A DNA stretch of 64,000 nucleotides from Elysia chlorotica (GCA_003991915.1 RQTK01000215.1:297549-361548), one strand, 5' to 3'; shown: positions 1-12,210, numbered from the stretch's first letter. Program-made: numbers and translations. The notes: generated by a model not told the origin, from the letters alone.

Positions 1-235
1 CCTCTACTTATTGCCTGAGTCGTCGGTGTCAGTAGGCCTATTATGTGACCGGCTGAGACAAGAGTCATGGTATCCCCAAGGATAATTGAAGGGTCTACAT
101 CTTTGGTATCCCTACCCCTGTGTGGCAGAACCTAAAATTGTCAAACTTTAGTTTTGGGATCCGTCATAATACATGGATAACCTCACAGTGCTGGCGTTAG
201 AACTTAAAGCCCCAGTGGTGCATAAAATATTTAAG
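1..235 (+). mobile_element. tRNA-derived SINE, copy 1 (truncated by window edge)
   Basis: The segment shares its body with four other stretches of this window (10800-10985, 11945-12210, 20007-20150, 24643-24870). Shared blocks in order are a GGCTGAGACA-like stretch, CATGGTATCCC, a TGTGGCAG-like stretch, TTGTCAGACGTTAGTCTTGG-like and GGGTCC. The left end matches copy 3 from its CATCTACT stretch, so the head probably lies outside the window. An A-rich tail follows near 235. Confidence 0.7.
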
Positions 236-2326
236 AAAAAAAATAGAATAAAAAGATCACTGTGCCCTATTATTGGACCCAAAAATATCAAATCAACACA
301 CTAATGATTCTGTTGCTGCATCAGTCTCAGTCAGTTGGTTTTTGAGGCTTTATGTGTGTGTGTGTGTGGCGAGGGGGTGTAGTAGTTTAAGCACACCATT
401 CTAAATATAGGCAATTACGATTAAAGGATCAACACAAGATGACTTTGTTTTCACTCAGGTAATTTGTGGACATTTTTACTGAGTCAAATGATATTGAGAT
501 TGACAAAAAATTACCAGGAGCACTAGTTGATTTCACTCACTTCTCTTACCCGTAGATTTACAAGTGCAGGTAGGCTACCCATGTCGCTGTAAAAGAAATC
601 GGCGTCTGTTCTTAGGCGTCTTCTCATTATCTGCTACACAGTTTAGCTGCGAGCTAAAAATGTATAACTATGTTAAAGAAAATTAATATAAATAAAAATA
701 TAGTCACATAAAATGCAGCAAATTTAAGGATAGGGAAAGAGCCATACCAATACCACACGTAAAACTGATTTCAATAATCATTAAAGAAAAACAAAAACAA
801 AAACAAAAAACAACGAAACAAAAAACAAACAGCTTGAAAAAAAAATCCAACATGATTGGTAAATAATAGTTGCTGAATAGTTTGCAAAATAGACATGTAT
901 TGCATGCGTATGCAAGATACAGACGTAGAAGAAGAAATGCAACGTAATGAATCACCTCCTTTTGTCGACCCATAAACCATTTCTTATTTCAAGGAATAAA
1001 CCCTCTACAACTGAATAACATTAATCATTCAAAAAGCTCGCATCATTGAAATTTGGATAAAACTATAGGGCATGTCTTCCAAGTCTTTAATAAAACGTTT
1101 TTACAAAATGCTCTTATAATTGTTTCGATTGATTCAAGGAGAAGGAAAAAACATCACCACGAGAAATAATACCGTTTTTCAAGTAAACACAATTAAAAAG
1201 TCATGAATACCATTCGCGGGTTCGGTATTATAAAAATGGAAAACAATTACATTTCAGGCAAAATTTAAAACTTCACATGAAAGCATGACTAAAGATGTCT
1301 TTAAAAGCAATAATTAATTTTATTACGATGTATGTAAATTGTTGTGAAGTATATAACCCACAATGAACATGAATTACAAATAGGAAAGAGCAATCTCTTA
1401 ATGAGCGACGCCTTCTTACGCATCAGAACTGATTGTTTATATTGACAGAGACCGTGACTTGTGGAAACGTTAGGATAACAATAAAATAATAATATATTGC
1501 ATTTACATAGCGCACTTCCATGATCAATCATGCTCAATGCGCGTAACATTTTCCATTATTACATTTACATTTTAAAAAAGGAGAATCATTATGTTGACAC
1601 AATACAATACTACATTCAAAAGCCACAAGGAATCATTAGAGGTATTTACAACATTCACCGGTTCAATTTCAATCGTCAAAAAAGGTAGAACTTTAGCATG
1701 CGTTTGAAAATTTACACGGAATGTGCTTCCCTAATATTTTTGGGAAGGTTGTTCCATACTTTGGGACCGAGGTGGTAAAAGGATTGCTGACCTGTTGATC
1801 TAAGCTGCCTAGCAGGTACATACATCTTTAGACAATCGGAAATATATGCACATTATTGAACAGAATAGTCGGTAAAGGTTTATAGAAGATAATCAATGAA
1901 GTAGACCTATTTTTAGCTTTAAATGGCAATCAAATTACGCTTTTCCTCTTGGATTGCGTGGAATAATTCTGCAACTAGTCTATGGTCTAGATGCTGCATA
2001 TTGATCATCATGTAATTGTGTAACTGTAAATGTTAATTCTATCCCACTTTGCTCGCGAAAACGTCTTCTGACTTTTCAAGGATTCTATAGTTCCAGAGCG
2101 GGATGCCTGGGGCATTTTTATCATATTACAAATGTATAATGAATGCCGGATCATTGAAATTGATGAATTGTATCTTATTCAGAACTGGTTTTCAACGTAT
2201 AAATGTTTTTATAGATGCAAATATAACCCAGAACCTAATTTCTAGGTACAGTGCTGCAATTTCAACTGCTAGTCGTATCACCACCACCTAGCCAGTCTTG
2301 CTGCCGCCACCCCCTTTACTCTACAT

Positions 2327-2327
<1 letters not shown>
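236..2327. other. non-coding interval, no gene seen
   Basis: Only short ORFs are present, none with a recognisable motif or paired splice sites. Content is AT-rich single-copy-looking DNA with a short (TG)n near 353-367 and an A/C-rich patch at 784-840. Confidence 0.6.
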
Positions 2328-2381
<54 letters not shown>

Positions 2382-2455
2382 CTACATACTGCTACTACTA
2401 CTACTACTACTATAACACAGTAGTAATACTACCACCGCTACTACTACAACCAGGT
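2328..2455. repeat. (ATT)n and (ACT)n microsatellites
   Basis: About 50 bases of perfect ATT repeat end near 2378, followed by a broken (CTA)n tract to 2455. A CT-rich run follows at about 2570-2610. Confidence 0.9.
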
Positions 2456-3002
2456 GTCTACTTTCTTCTTGCTCTTCATATGTTTCTTCATCTTCCTCCT
2501 TGCAATTGTACTTGTAGGCCTACTATATTTCGTCTTCTCCTTTCCTTTTCTTGTCTTCTCTTCTTCTCCCCACTCTCTCTCTCTCTCTCTCTTTCACCCC
2601 CTCTCTCTCCCCACTCATTTCTTATTTTATTCATCCATTTATACATAATTATTTTTGTGTTAAAAATAGCATGGGACCTTTTCTGGGTTCAAAATCCGTT
2701 GTTGAAAATGCTTGATTGTCATGTGCTTCAACTGATACAATATCGATAGTCTGTGAATAAATCCTTTAGGTTGGAGATTGAAAGAACCAAAACCGTGCGA
2801 TAAAATTGGCATTACGTATGCCATTTACAACAAACCAGCCGTTTGTCTTCATGTGACCACTTATAAATATAGACGTATGTCAGCAAAAGAAAGCTCCCAA
2901 CACTTAAGCCCACTATAACTCGTGTCAGGAAATTTCGAAACAGAGGCAAAACCCAACTTGTTTATAACATCCGGGATCGCAGTCATACGATGTCAGAGAG
3001 TC

Positions 3003-3166
3003 GTAAAATTACTAGGAAGAATACATAATTTTTTTTTATATTAAACTTCCTTTCCCCAGGAAACTCGACACCTACTGGTCGATAGTAAAATTACTAGGAA
3101 GAATACATTATTTCTTTAAATTAAATTTCCTTTCCCTAGGAAACTCGACATTTACTGGTCGATATA
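3003..3166. repeat. 82-bp tandem dimer
   Basis: Two adjacent copies of about 82 bases begin with GTAAAATTACTAGGAAGAAT at 3003 and 3085. Both run through CTTTCCC..AGGAAACTCGACA to TACTGGTCGATA. They differ by scattered substitutions and a few bases in a poly-T run. Confidence 0.85.
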
Positions 3167-3894
3167 GGTGTTTATGACATTGAGTAAAACACTGGTCACG
3201 TTTTGTTTACCTTAACCCGAACAACATGTTTTTCCAATAGGTTATGGTTAATTATTCACTGACTTTAACTGACGAAAGGTTTAGATCTCTACCTCTTGGC
3301 GTACAGTTGACTGAGTTATTCTCCAACATACGTGTAAAAAAAGTAACCATTGCTAACAAGTAACATTCGCTTTTAATTAAGCCCCTAGTTTTTTCTGAAA
3401 AAGTATGCATGGAGCAAGCGCACAAGATGAAATTCAAACCGTTGAGTTCTGTTTGACACTAATGACAGTCTAAAGCATCAACCATATCACCTCCTTAACC
3501 GACGCAAACATCTTGGTTTATCTTTTATATAAAATCGTTTTATTGTAAATACCACTCTTTTACCCCAGCTTAGACTTTAAGTCGTCCCTGAGCTCTATTC
3601 AAAACGTGAAAATAAATAATTAAAAAAAATCAGAACTAACTAACGAAATGAAGTTGCATAGTCCATGAGAGGAAAAAAACAATCAAACAATTATGATAAC
3701 ACCAAGCAATGTACACTATGCAGACAAAGAAGATAAGATAATGAATCAATTTACAATGAACAAAGTAACAAAGGAAAAAAAACTCAAATAAAAAATTAAT
3801 GCAGACCACGCCCTTCAGCAAGTATCCTAAGGGAATCCACATACTCGTCAAGTAATTATTATGTCAAAAGTGTTTATTCTGTTTCATTTCCAGA

Positions 3895-3990
3895 ATAATC
3901 TTGTGAAGGGATGTGGGCATCACTTAAGATTCGAATCTTGAACTTCCTGTATGTCAACCAGGAGCACTATCGACTAAGTTATTTGACTTT
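3895..3990 (-). repeat. possible tRNA-like SINE head
   Basis: On the minus strand the segment contains an A-box-like stretch (TTAGTCGATAGTGCTC) and, about 35 bases later, a B-box-like AGATTCGAATCTT. This is the arrangement of a tRNA-derived SINE promoter. It does not share the body of the five-copy SINE family. No cloverleaf could be completed by eye, so a functional tRNA is not claimed. Confidence 0.3.
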
Positions 3991-4651
3991 GAGTGGCTTC
4001 TACAATGCGAAATCAAACAAAACAACTGGTATAATAACCCCAAGTCTCTGCATGTTTGTAGCTCCCTGAATGTCTGTCTGTCTAATGCCTACGCCCCCTC
4101 CCCCTCCCCCACACCCCTTTCTCCAAAAACATAAGCCTGACTCAGACTGCCGACAACACTACAAACAATCACAGTATAAAAGTAATGCAATGACCACAGC
4201 ACTAACAGTGACAGTCACGTTCAGACGGTAGTCATAATAAAATAATGTGACCCGAATGTCGCCGGGAAATTTTATGTACAATTTTCCCCGTACAGCTACG
4301 GGAAAATCCGATCAGATGGTTATAAATAGTAACATGTGATATTTCTATCTGTACTGTTTCCCACGCAAGCTGGTAAAGCTTCATTGACTTGCTTGAGTGG
4401 TTTATGTAGGCCTATCGTAAAAAAAAATTAGACATAAATATTCAAGAGATGAAATAGAACTTTTTAATTTAGGTATTTCCCGATTGAATAAACCTGATAA
4501 CTCATTGAAAAACGAGTGTTTATTGTTGAGAAGACCTCGACTAGAGCCTTTATAAAGGTACGGCAGGCTTTTTTGTTTGGATAGCGTACTCAGAGATATT
4601 GGAGGAGCGTTGAAGTGCATGCATTCATAATTGGATACATCGGAAGACCTT

Positions 4652-5046
4652 GTAAGTCCTATGTTATGTTATAAGTAACTTTTACTGTACGTGTATTAGC
4701 GTTTATGCAAAATCCACGAATGTTTTAAATCATGCTTGTTTTGAACATAATTTTAGCTTTTTACAATATAGGGCCTACATGGCTTACATTAGAAAGTAAA
4801 CTCTGCATGCTTTAATCTTTTACCACACATATATCACATATCATGAACGCCATGAACGTCTAGATCTAACACTAAGAAATACAAAATAAATGAATACGAC
4901 GTTCATGTCATAAAATGATTATTATCATTTTGGTATGGTACAGTAGATATTGGGCTATGTATAAAAGCGGATGATCGATTGTAAAATAAGTGACTTCTAC
5001 AATGAATTAAAATGTTTCAGTTATTTCACTCTTTTTTTCATTACAG
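4652..5046 (+). other. candidate 5'-UTR intron of the alpha-kinase-like gene
   Basis: A consensus donor (GTAAGT at 4652) and a T-rich acceptor ending TTACAG at 5046 bracket 395 bases just upstream of the ORF at 5167. If used, the coding exon begins at 5047 and is preceded by a non-coding exon ending at 4651. This is inferred from splice consensus only. Confidence 0.4.
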
Positions 5047-5166
5047 AACAACACAGAACGCTGACAAGCTTAGGACTAAAAGGCCTACAACTAAGTTGTC
5101 ATATTTCTCTAACTCTGAGGAGGAGGGCGAAATATATTAAGTAGGATATTGAACTAAGTATAAACC

Positions 5167-6264
5167 ATGCCGTCTTTATCTTTGGGCACTCTGAAGTCGT
5201 CCCCAGACGAGAAAGGCAATTGTCACCGCCTGTCCATTGACGCACTGAGTTCCAAGTCTCATGAGTTTGTGACGACTTACAAGGCTCGGATTTTCAGCTT
5301 CAACAGTGACCGCGACCCCAGGGATAGAGAACTGGTCCACGTTAGGTTCCCTGCCACTCAAGGGGTATGCACAGACGCGTGGGCTGAATGCGAGTTGGAG
5401 AAGTCGGAGCTCGCCCGTAAACTAGCGACCAAATTCAACGAGTACGTGCGTCAGATGACACGCATCAAACCTGACATTAGCGATCTAGAGGCAACTCGGA
5501 TCTCTTTTCTAAAGTCCCAGATGGCCACCTTAGATTCAATATCCTTTGTACACAGGAAACGCAAGAAGGGCGACTGCCTTGTTTTTCAAGAAGTCCTTGA
5601 GGATGTTTTTCATTTCATAGGATCCACTGGCGATGCTGACAGTGCCAACCAGTCTAGGCAAGGCCAACGTTCTACTAGCAGTAGATCCAAATCAGCATCA
5701 ACCTCACAAGGATTACGGACTCGGTCCAGACATATTCCTATTCCGGCGGCCCATAGAGATCGGAGTGCTTCTCTTGTGAGGATCGGTGAAAACCGTAGAT
5801 CCTGTGCTTCATCAGTGGAGAGCGTTACCCCGCCTTCGTATGAGGAAAGCCAAATAATCGAACTCCGTCGGGCATCTGACCTCTATCCACCAATTGAACT
5901 CGTATTGAGGACACCATTAAGCTACGACTACGAGTATGAATTGGTTGAAGACAATGTTTCGACTGGATGTGACGAGAGTGATCTGGCCAACCCTCTACTC
6001 CAAACTTTTGTACATTTTTCCTTTTGCCATACGCGAGGGCAAGCCGTTATTTGTGGACTAAAAGGCACTATAAGTAATGACCAATATAAATTGGTTACTC
6101 CTGTGATACACTCAATGGGCCGACATTTCGGAGAAAAAGACGGCGGAAAACGAGCCATGCGGAAAGTTCTAGACAACCACAGGTGTTCTGCGCTGTGTCG
6201 TCACCTGCCTACACATTTCAACGTGTTAGAACATTCACCTAATTTCAACTGGGACTATGTTTAA
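5167..6264 (+). CDS. alpha-kinase domain protein, probable pseudokinase (single coding exon)
   Basis: A 365-codon ORF without introns resembles the atypical alpha-kinase fold (eEF2 kinase, TRPM7 kinase, myosin heavy chain kinases). The N-lobe is about residues 15-158: a strand L56-V-H-V-R60, then a helix rich in E/K/A (about 68-95), and L144-E145-D before a glycine turn. A Ser/Arg-rich linker of about 90 residues (159-245) is longer than usual. The C-lobe has F281-V-H-F-S-F, V294-I-C-G297-L-K299-G, L309-V-T311-P-V-I-H315, F321-G and N337-H338-R-C340-S-A-L-C344. The family zinc ligands (two His, two Cys) are therefore present (H315, H338, C340, C344). At positions that are normally the ATP lysine, the catalytic Asp, the adjacent Gln and the second Asp, I read V59, G297, K299 and T311. 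Known family: protein Ser/Thr kinase. Inferred here: catalytically dead, perhaps a scaffold. The start is the first ATG after a candidate acceptor, and no alternative domain fits better. Confidence 0.75.
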   Translation: MPSLSLGTLKSSPDEKGNCHRLSIDALSSKSHEFVTTYKARIFSFNSDRDPRDRELVHVRFPATQGVCTDAWAECELEKSELARKLATKFNEYVRQMTRIKPDISDLEATRISFLKSQMATLDSISFVHRKRKKGDCLVFQEVLEDVFHFIGSTGDADSANQSRQGQRSTSSRSKSASTSQGLRTRSRHIPIPAAHRDRSASLVRIGENRRSCASSVESVTPPSYEESQIIELRRASDLYPPIELVLRTPLSYDYEYELVEDNVSTGCDESDLANPLLQTFVHFSFCHTRGQAVICGLKGTISNDQYKLVTPVIHSMGRHFGEKDGGKRAMRKVLDNHRCSALCRHLPTHFNVLEHSPNFNWDYV

Positions 6265-6406
6265 ATTTATATTGAAAACCCAGTTTTGTTGACAGTGTGC
6301 CGTTCTCATACATTTTTATTTTTTAAAGTAAGCTCTACATCCGATATACATAAAATACACAAGCATGCACGCACACAAACCAAGAACGAAAGATTTGGCT
6401 TTCTTG

Positions 6407-6412
6407 AATAAA
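6407..6412 (+). promoter_or_regulatory. candidate polyadenylation signal
   Basis: AATAAA lies 143 bases after the stop codon of the alpha-kinase-like ORF, which would give a short 3' UTR. Confidence 0.45.
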
Positions 6413-7238
6413 CAGGAGTCCTATTGATAAGTCATCCAATAAGTGAAAATATGTACGTATGTCAACAGGTAATTTGAATTATAAGTAAAATCAAGCCATA
6501 TTATTAAAATTTCAGAAGATTTACAGCTTATTTGAAAGTCTTACAGTAAAACCACAAAATCGTGTAATCTGCACTTAAATATTGTTGGTTTTTTTTCGGT
6601 TTATGACTGAAATGACTTATGGTGTACATGTATGCATAATTTGATGATAAGTTATTATTCAAAATGCCACAATGTGTTTCAATCTTAGTTTTATCTTAAG
6701 TTAATATTGGTGCTGATCGGTTTAAATAGATAAAGCATTTTGCAAATGTACAGTATTGTATTGGCTGGATCTTATTTTAATGATTTCAATGAATGTTTCA
6801 ATTGACGAACGTTTAAGTATTGATTAAAACTGCAAATCCACGTACTGTCCAAAACCATTAATTTTGTTCTTTGTTGTTTGTAATAGCCCATTCCTAACAC
6901 AGTACACATACAATAGGACACCATGTGAATTTTTTCAAAGTGCGCAAATTTTAACGCGCACACTGCGCCGTTGTTGTAAAATCAAAGGATAATTAAGCAC
7001 TCTTTAATAAACTCAACTGTGTACCAACTAAGAGTATAGAGGTGCATTTACTTATGATTTATAAAAATGTCCAAAGAATATATAAGAAATAGCAATCAAA
7101 CGCAAAAAAAAGAAAAAAAAAGGAAAAGCAAACTAATGCTGATGAGCTATAAGCGTTTTCAACAGCGTTCATTCATGAAAACATAAATAGGAGTATGGAT
7201 ATGGAAACTGTAACAGATTTGCTGGTGAGGTGGTAATC
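6413..7238. other. non-coding interval
   Basis: AT-rich sequence with A-rich runs near 7105-7135. No ORF with a recognisable product was seen, nor any repeat shared with the rest of the window. Confidence 0.6.
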
Positions 7239-7808
7239 TGTTAGGCTCTGTTTGTCTAGGGGTATTAAAATATTCACAGCCAATCACACGACTCGTCCGT
7301 AGAAAATAAATCCGAAGTCCGCAAGTAACAATTTCAAACTGTTTAATCCAACAAAAGGGCTATACTCTACAATGTTTGTAGGACGGCTCAATAGTACAAT
7401 TACTAGACTCTGGAAACAATGTTGACTCTATAAATGTTGACTCTTGACTCTTCCTAAATCTAATTAAGATTCTTATTTATACAAAATTTCGTCGAATCAT
7501 CCAGAACAAGAATTACGTAAATCATAAGAGAATATTCTCGGTACATCTCTTTAGCAATTAACAACCAATCAAAACAAAGGTAAACAAGAGGTGACGAGGT
7601 CATTACTATTCTAGAACTAAGCCGGAGGTTTCGAGAAGGGCTGTGTTCAGTAAGCAAAACTCACAATCAAATTCTTAGGCTTGAAATACAATCGTTATGC
7701 AAACAAACAAGATAATGTACATACATCTAGTCAATCCGCTACCCAAAAGTTACGCACCTAAAAAGGGTGAGGAAATGAATAGATCAACTTATAGTACAAT
7801 GCGTTACA
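7239..7808 (-). mobile_element. LTR of a Ty3/gypsy-type retrotransposon
   Basis: The 570-bp segment starts TGTTAGG and ends GTTACA on the plus strand, so it has TGT...ACA-type termini. On the minus strand it is preceded at 7809-7823 by AAGTGGGGGGATG, a typical polypurine tract next to the 3' LTR. Minus-strand orientation agrees with the RNase H fragment at 8132-8312. The partner LTR is not in the window as far as I can see. Confidence 0.6.
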
Positions 7809-8131
7809 CATCCCCCCACTTAAAATAATTTTTCCTAAAAATTTATTCTCACATCCAAAGCATTGTATATTGCCTTCCACTTGATACAAATATCATCAAT
7901 AAAGTAGATACATCATGAGACCTTTACTTGAAGTGGGCGTACCGGCAGTCATGCTTTACGATTAGTAAAACAATAAAAGTATTACTTCCGAAAATAAAAC
8001 ATTACAATAGGTACAGGCATATCAGAAGTTGCCCACTTCACAACAATGCCAACAATGCAATCTAAACATTACATTTAATAATACGTATTCAAAATATTAT
8101 ACAGGAACTCTGCTAAGAAAATCAGAGTTCT

Positions 8132-8312
8132 TTATACCCCAAACAATTCCGAGACATTCTCAGTGAACTGCTTGCCATAAAGATACAAAGCAAATTTCTT
8201 TATACCCCAAACAATTCCGAGACATTCTCTCTCCATCACAGAATATTTCTTCTCCCTATCTAGAAGCTTCCTACTTGCATAAGCGACAGGAAAAATGTGC
8301 CCATCCCTGTTA
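8132..8312 (-). pseudogene. Ty3/gypsy RNase H fragment
   Basis: Minus-strand translation gives a stretch with D-G-H-I-F-P-V-A-Y-A-S-R-K-L followed by Y-S-V-M-E-R-E-C-L and W-G-I-K-K-F...Y-L-Y-G-K. This is the signature of the RNase H domain of Ty3/gypsy polyproteins. It ends at once, because a roughly 33-base piece (TTATACCCCAAACAATTCCG core) is repeated at about 8130-8161 and 8198-8229 and breaks the frame. The upstream RT is replaced by microsatellite. It is a dead remnant of the element whose LTR is at 7239-7808. Confidence 0.8.
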
Positions 8313-8382
8313 AATAATAATAATAATAATAAAAAATAATAATAACAACAACAACAACAACAACAACAACTACTACGACGAC

Positions 8383-8422
<40 letters not shown>
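8313..8422. repeat. compound (ATA)n-(CAA)n-(GAT)n microsatellite
   Basis: Consecutive trinucleotide runs abut the RNase H fragment. The His/Cys/Tyr-rich minus-strand peptide they encode is an artefact of the repeat. Confidence 0.9.
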
Positions 8423-8429
8423 TGAGTAG

Positions 8430-10799
8430 CAACGGTGACTCATTTATTCCTCCGAGTGATAAAAGCATAAAAACGTGCATAAAATTGGTTAATAAAACGG
8501 TAGGGTATGTACAGCAGACAGCCTTTTTTTTTGTTATACATGTGTTAAATATAGATTCTTATCTTGATCTAGATCATTTGATGTGAAAGTATTTTTGCTC
8601 AACTATGTCAAATAATATCAATTCCAGAAGCTTTATAGTCGGGAGCATGCTTTATTTATTTACTAGTATAAACTTATCGTCAATGGCAGATTTCTCATAT
8701 CTTTTTTTTAACCAAATCAACTTCAGGCTTGTAAAATGAAGAGAAACCAAGCGGCAGAAACAAAGCAGCCATCGCGGTTGTTAAAACGCTAAATATAGTC
8801 TTCGGTAATACCATGCTAAACTTAACAAAATTGCTCTAGTCTAACTAAGATAGTGACGTTTTTTTTCTTCCTCAGAAGTCTTCAAGAGATCACAGAGTTG
8901 CTGTCTCAAAACAGCTCGAGGCCATTGCACAAGATCGGGTTGGCTGGCGAATTATTTTGTAACCTGAAGGAGGAATTCGGGTTTTGTTTTTGTGTAGTAA
9001 CTTTTTGCTAGGATTATGAATTCTTTTGCGAACCATGTTGTTTTTGGTGTCATATCCCCTCAAAGGTCTAGTTTTTAGATTAAATTATTGAGACGCCTTA
9101 GTTTTGTAGCTTATTGGAAATCTAAACCAATTCCAAATACACTGTACATGCAATCTCGTATCCTAAAAATACACGACAATCAATGCACTTAAAAAGGTGT
9201 GAAAAAAAAATACATGTAGACCCTAGATCTTTTCATTACAATGTATCATAGCATTACTATCATCTGCGAACAAAAAACAAAAACAAACCAAAAACAACCA
9301 ACAAAAAAAAACTGCGGTCACAAAACTATTAGTAAGAGATTAAAGAAAACTTTAAGTTAAAAAATTTTAACAAACCAAAAAACCAGTACAAAGAACTAAC
9401 TAAGTAGTAACTGGTGCACGGCATAGATCTAGATCATCTACATTATAATTTGTTCACATTGGTACATGTATCTGTGTAAGCTTATTATTTTATCTTTTTC
9501 TTTGATCTCTTTCGGAAATAATACATGTTGGCTACCCAAAACAGTACCAAATCTTGAGTTATTCTTTCCCATTCATTAAAAAAAATGTCTAGCAATTACA
9601 ACATCCACGAATTTTATAGGTACATTGTATGCACATAGTCAAGGGAAAAAAACTATGAATAGGGAAAATCCACAAGCTTTACAAAGGAGCAATTTATCCG
9701 AACACATCAATTAAATACAGTAACTGTACTGATGTACATAATGTATTATTGAATTCAAATTTTCTGAGGAATAATAATTATACCGTGAGTGTGTCTATTT
9801 TTAGATATCATATTTTTAGATATCATAAGATCCTAAGGTCTGTCCCTGACTCAAATCTACACGTACGTGATGATACATGTACTGCCGTGACATAGGCCTG
9901 CACTTGAAATATCGGTTCGCACTGCCCTCAATGCTTCCATAAAGAAGGCAGAGTCACCAGAGTAGACAAAAATCTGTACATGTAGTGAGAGTGAACGTGA
10001 ACCAGAGGCGATACATGTATTATTTAACGTCTTTGATCGCGCTGCGCACCTATATTTTTCGCAACAAATAATATGAAATTTTCGATCTATAAATCTTTTT
10101 TTCTCTCCATATATTCAAGTTCTTCCACCAAAATAATCACAGATAGGGAGTTTACATTTTTAGACTTGTAGAACCCCCCCCCCCCCCAAAAAAAAAAAAA
10201 AATACTCTCCAATTTTCACTTTGTTTTTCACTTCGTCCCATCTAACATGTATGTAGTAACATATAAATAATATGTATCGTTGGTGTGCATACATCTTTTC
10301 ACTTCGTTCAATTCGGTGAACTTGCTTTTTTTTATATTTATTTTGGAAGCCTTGACATGAGGATATAGAGTTAAGAGTTAAAAACCAGCAAGCCCAAACA
10401 TCACTTGTGCATTGATATACCGGTAGTGAGTTTGTTTTTATTGCACGTCAGCACAGTAATGGCTATATTGAGACCATGATGTCCCGAGACAGTTAATATA
10501 TTACACGAGCAGTAGCATCGGTGATCCCTTTATCTCTCTGAGTGGTAAAAGCATGAAGAATTTTGCATTTCAAGATCGGTTAAAAGAGAAGTAGATGTAC
10601 AACATGTTAAATTTTATTATACAGATCAATGCAAAAACGAGAGAACAAACCAACATTGTTTAGAATGATGTCCTATGAATATTTTTCACAACTAGGCATC
10701 TGTTAATTTCGAAAGGTATGATTTCTGAAGAAACATACTTTTGAGCTTTAACACGCTTCAAATTCACCAGTTCTGCAATCCTTGAGCTTTACCCATCCC
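8430..10799. other. non-coding interval
   Basis: No gene seen. The interval contains a poly-C/poly-A run at about 10176-10201, short A-rich patches near 9270-9310, and GATCTAGATC palindromes near 8568 and 9425. Confidence 0.6.
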
Positions 10800-10985
10800 G
10801 TTGTTGTTGCTTTGCGTCCAACGTCAGCTCTATACATATGTAGGCTATATTGTGTACCGACTCCAACACTAACGTCTGACAAGTTTATGTGCTGCCACAC
10901 AGACAAAGCGGGACACCATGACTTAGCCGACCACAACTAACAGTAGGGGACGAAGCAGCGAGAACGGGGCTCGAACCACAGATCT
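10800..10985 (-). mobile_element. SINE copy 2
   Basis: Minus-strand copy of the five-copy family with a B-box-like GTGGTTCGAGCCCCG at 10965-10979. The body follows (CATGGTGTCCCGC, TGTGTGGCAGCACATAAACT, TTGTCAGACGTTAGTG). It is diverged from copies 3-5. Confidence 0.7.
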
Positions 10986-11030
10986 CCTGTCCGCCCAACA
11001 ATTCCCACAAATGTCGTGGGTTATCAGCTA

Positions 11031-11088
<58 letters not shown>
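11031..11088. repeat. (AAT)n microsatellite
   Basis: Nearly perfect AAT repeat of about 58 bases. Confidence 0.95.
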
Positions 11089-11089
<1 letters not shown>

Positions 11090-11944
11090 TAGATTCTAGA
11101 CCAAGATTTAGATCTTGAAACGCAGCAAATCTAGAGCAGATTATCAATTTTAGAACTATAACTGCAAAAGAGCTAGAACAATATTTGGATTCTAGATTCA
11201 GATCCTCCGTACATAGATTACAATCCGGATATAAACCTAGGTGTAAATTTATGCGATTTCAAATAATCTCATAAACCCTCAGTCGTAGAGCAATGACAAA
11301 GCTTTCGGTCAGAAACATGACATAAACTGATACATATTCTCAATATAAAGTGTTTTGAATTTGAGTCATATATATTCATGCGGGGTGGACTTTTTTAAAG
11401 TATGGATTGAGGAAAATACCAATTGCGTAAGCGTTCTAAGCTAGTTGTCATGGAAAGAAGCGATAATTTAGACTGGAATCCAAATGGCGGCTGGTCTTAG
11501 ATTGAGACGGACGTGACTATATTTTCGATGACGTAATGAGTCGTGTCTTTCAATCTGTTCCTTCTATGACATACGTTTCGGACTGAATTAAAATTGGCCA
11601 CTGACTTTCAAATAATAACACAAATGTGCCATTTATTTGAACTGCCTGGCTAGGTAACTGAATAATATCTCTCTCTCTCTCTCTCTGCATGACGTTTGAA
11701 CCAATGCGAAACAAAATAAAAATACTGCGTCGAGAAGAGTGGCATGGAAGTAAATTATACATGTATTTCTTCTCACTATAACTGTTACTTTAGATGTATT
11801 TCCCGGACTCTGATAAAAAAAAAATATTCATGACGGTAACTCAAATTCGGAAATGTCGACTAAAACTTCGAAGCATACTTATAAAATGCATTTGGTCACC
11901 GATTGCCAATCACTTGATCCTTGTTCTAATGTAACTGCGGCTAG

Positions 11945-12210
11945 GTATCAGGGGTGAGGTAGCCCTGGTGTAGAACATCGGCTTTCGATGTGGTTAGAGC
12001 CCCGCTCCTATGATTCCATCATCTACTGGTTGAGTAGGTGTTGGTCACTATAATACGACCGGCTGAGACAGTCATGGTATCCCCACTCTGTCTCTGTGGA
12101 AGCACGTCAACTTGTCAGACGTTAGTCTTGGGGTCCTTCCACAATAGAGCCTAAATATTGTGGTGGCTTTAGACTCTAAGCATCAACAAATAAACAAACA
12201 AACAAAACGC
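11945..12210 (+). mobile_element. SINE copy 3 (most complete head)
   Basis: Plus-strand copy that keeps a tRNA-like head: TAGCCCTGGTGTAGAAC (A-box-like, about 11960) and GGTTAGAGCCCC (B-box-like, about 11992-12003). The shared body runs from GGCTGAGACAGTCATGGTAT to TCTTGGGGTCC. It ends in an (AAAC)n tail at 12188-12207. Confidence 0.75.

Noticed and set aside
2328..2455. CRISPR-like or spacer-repeat array
   Set aside because: Plain trinucleotide microsatellite; no array of spaced direct repeats was found anywhere in the window.
8132..8443. His-rich 103-codon protein as a metal-binding gene
   Set aside because: The His/Cys run comes from (GAT)n and (CAA)n repeats fused by chance to a retrotransposon RNase H remnant.
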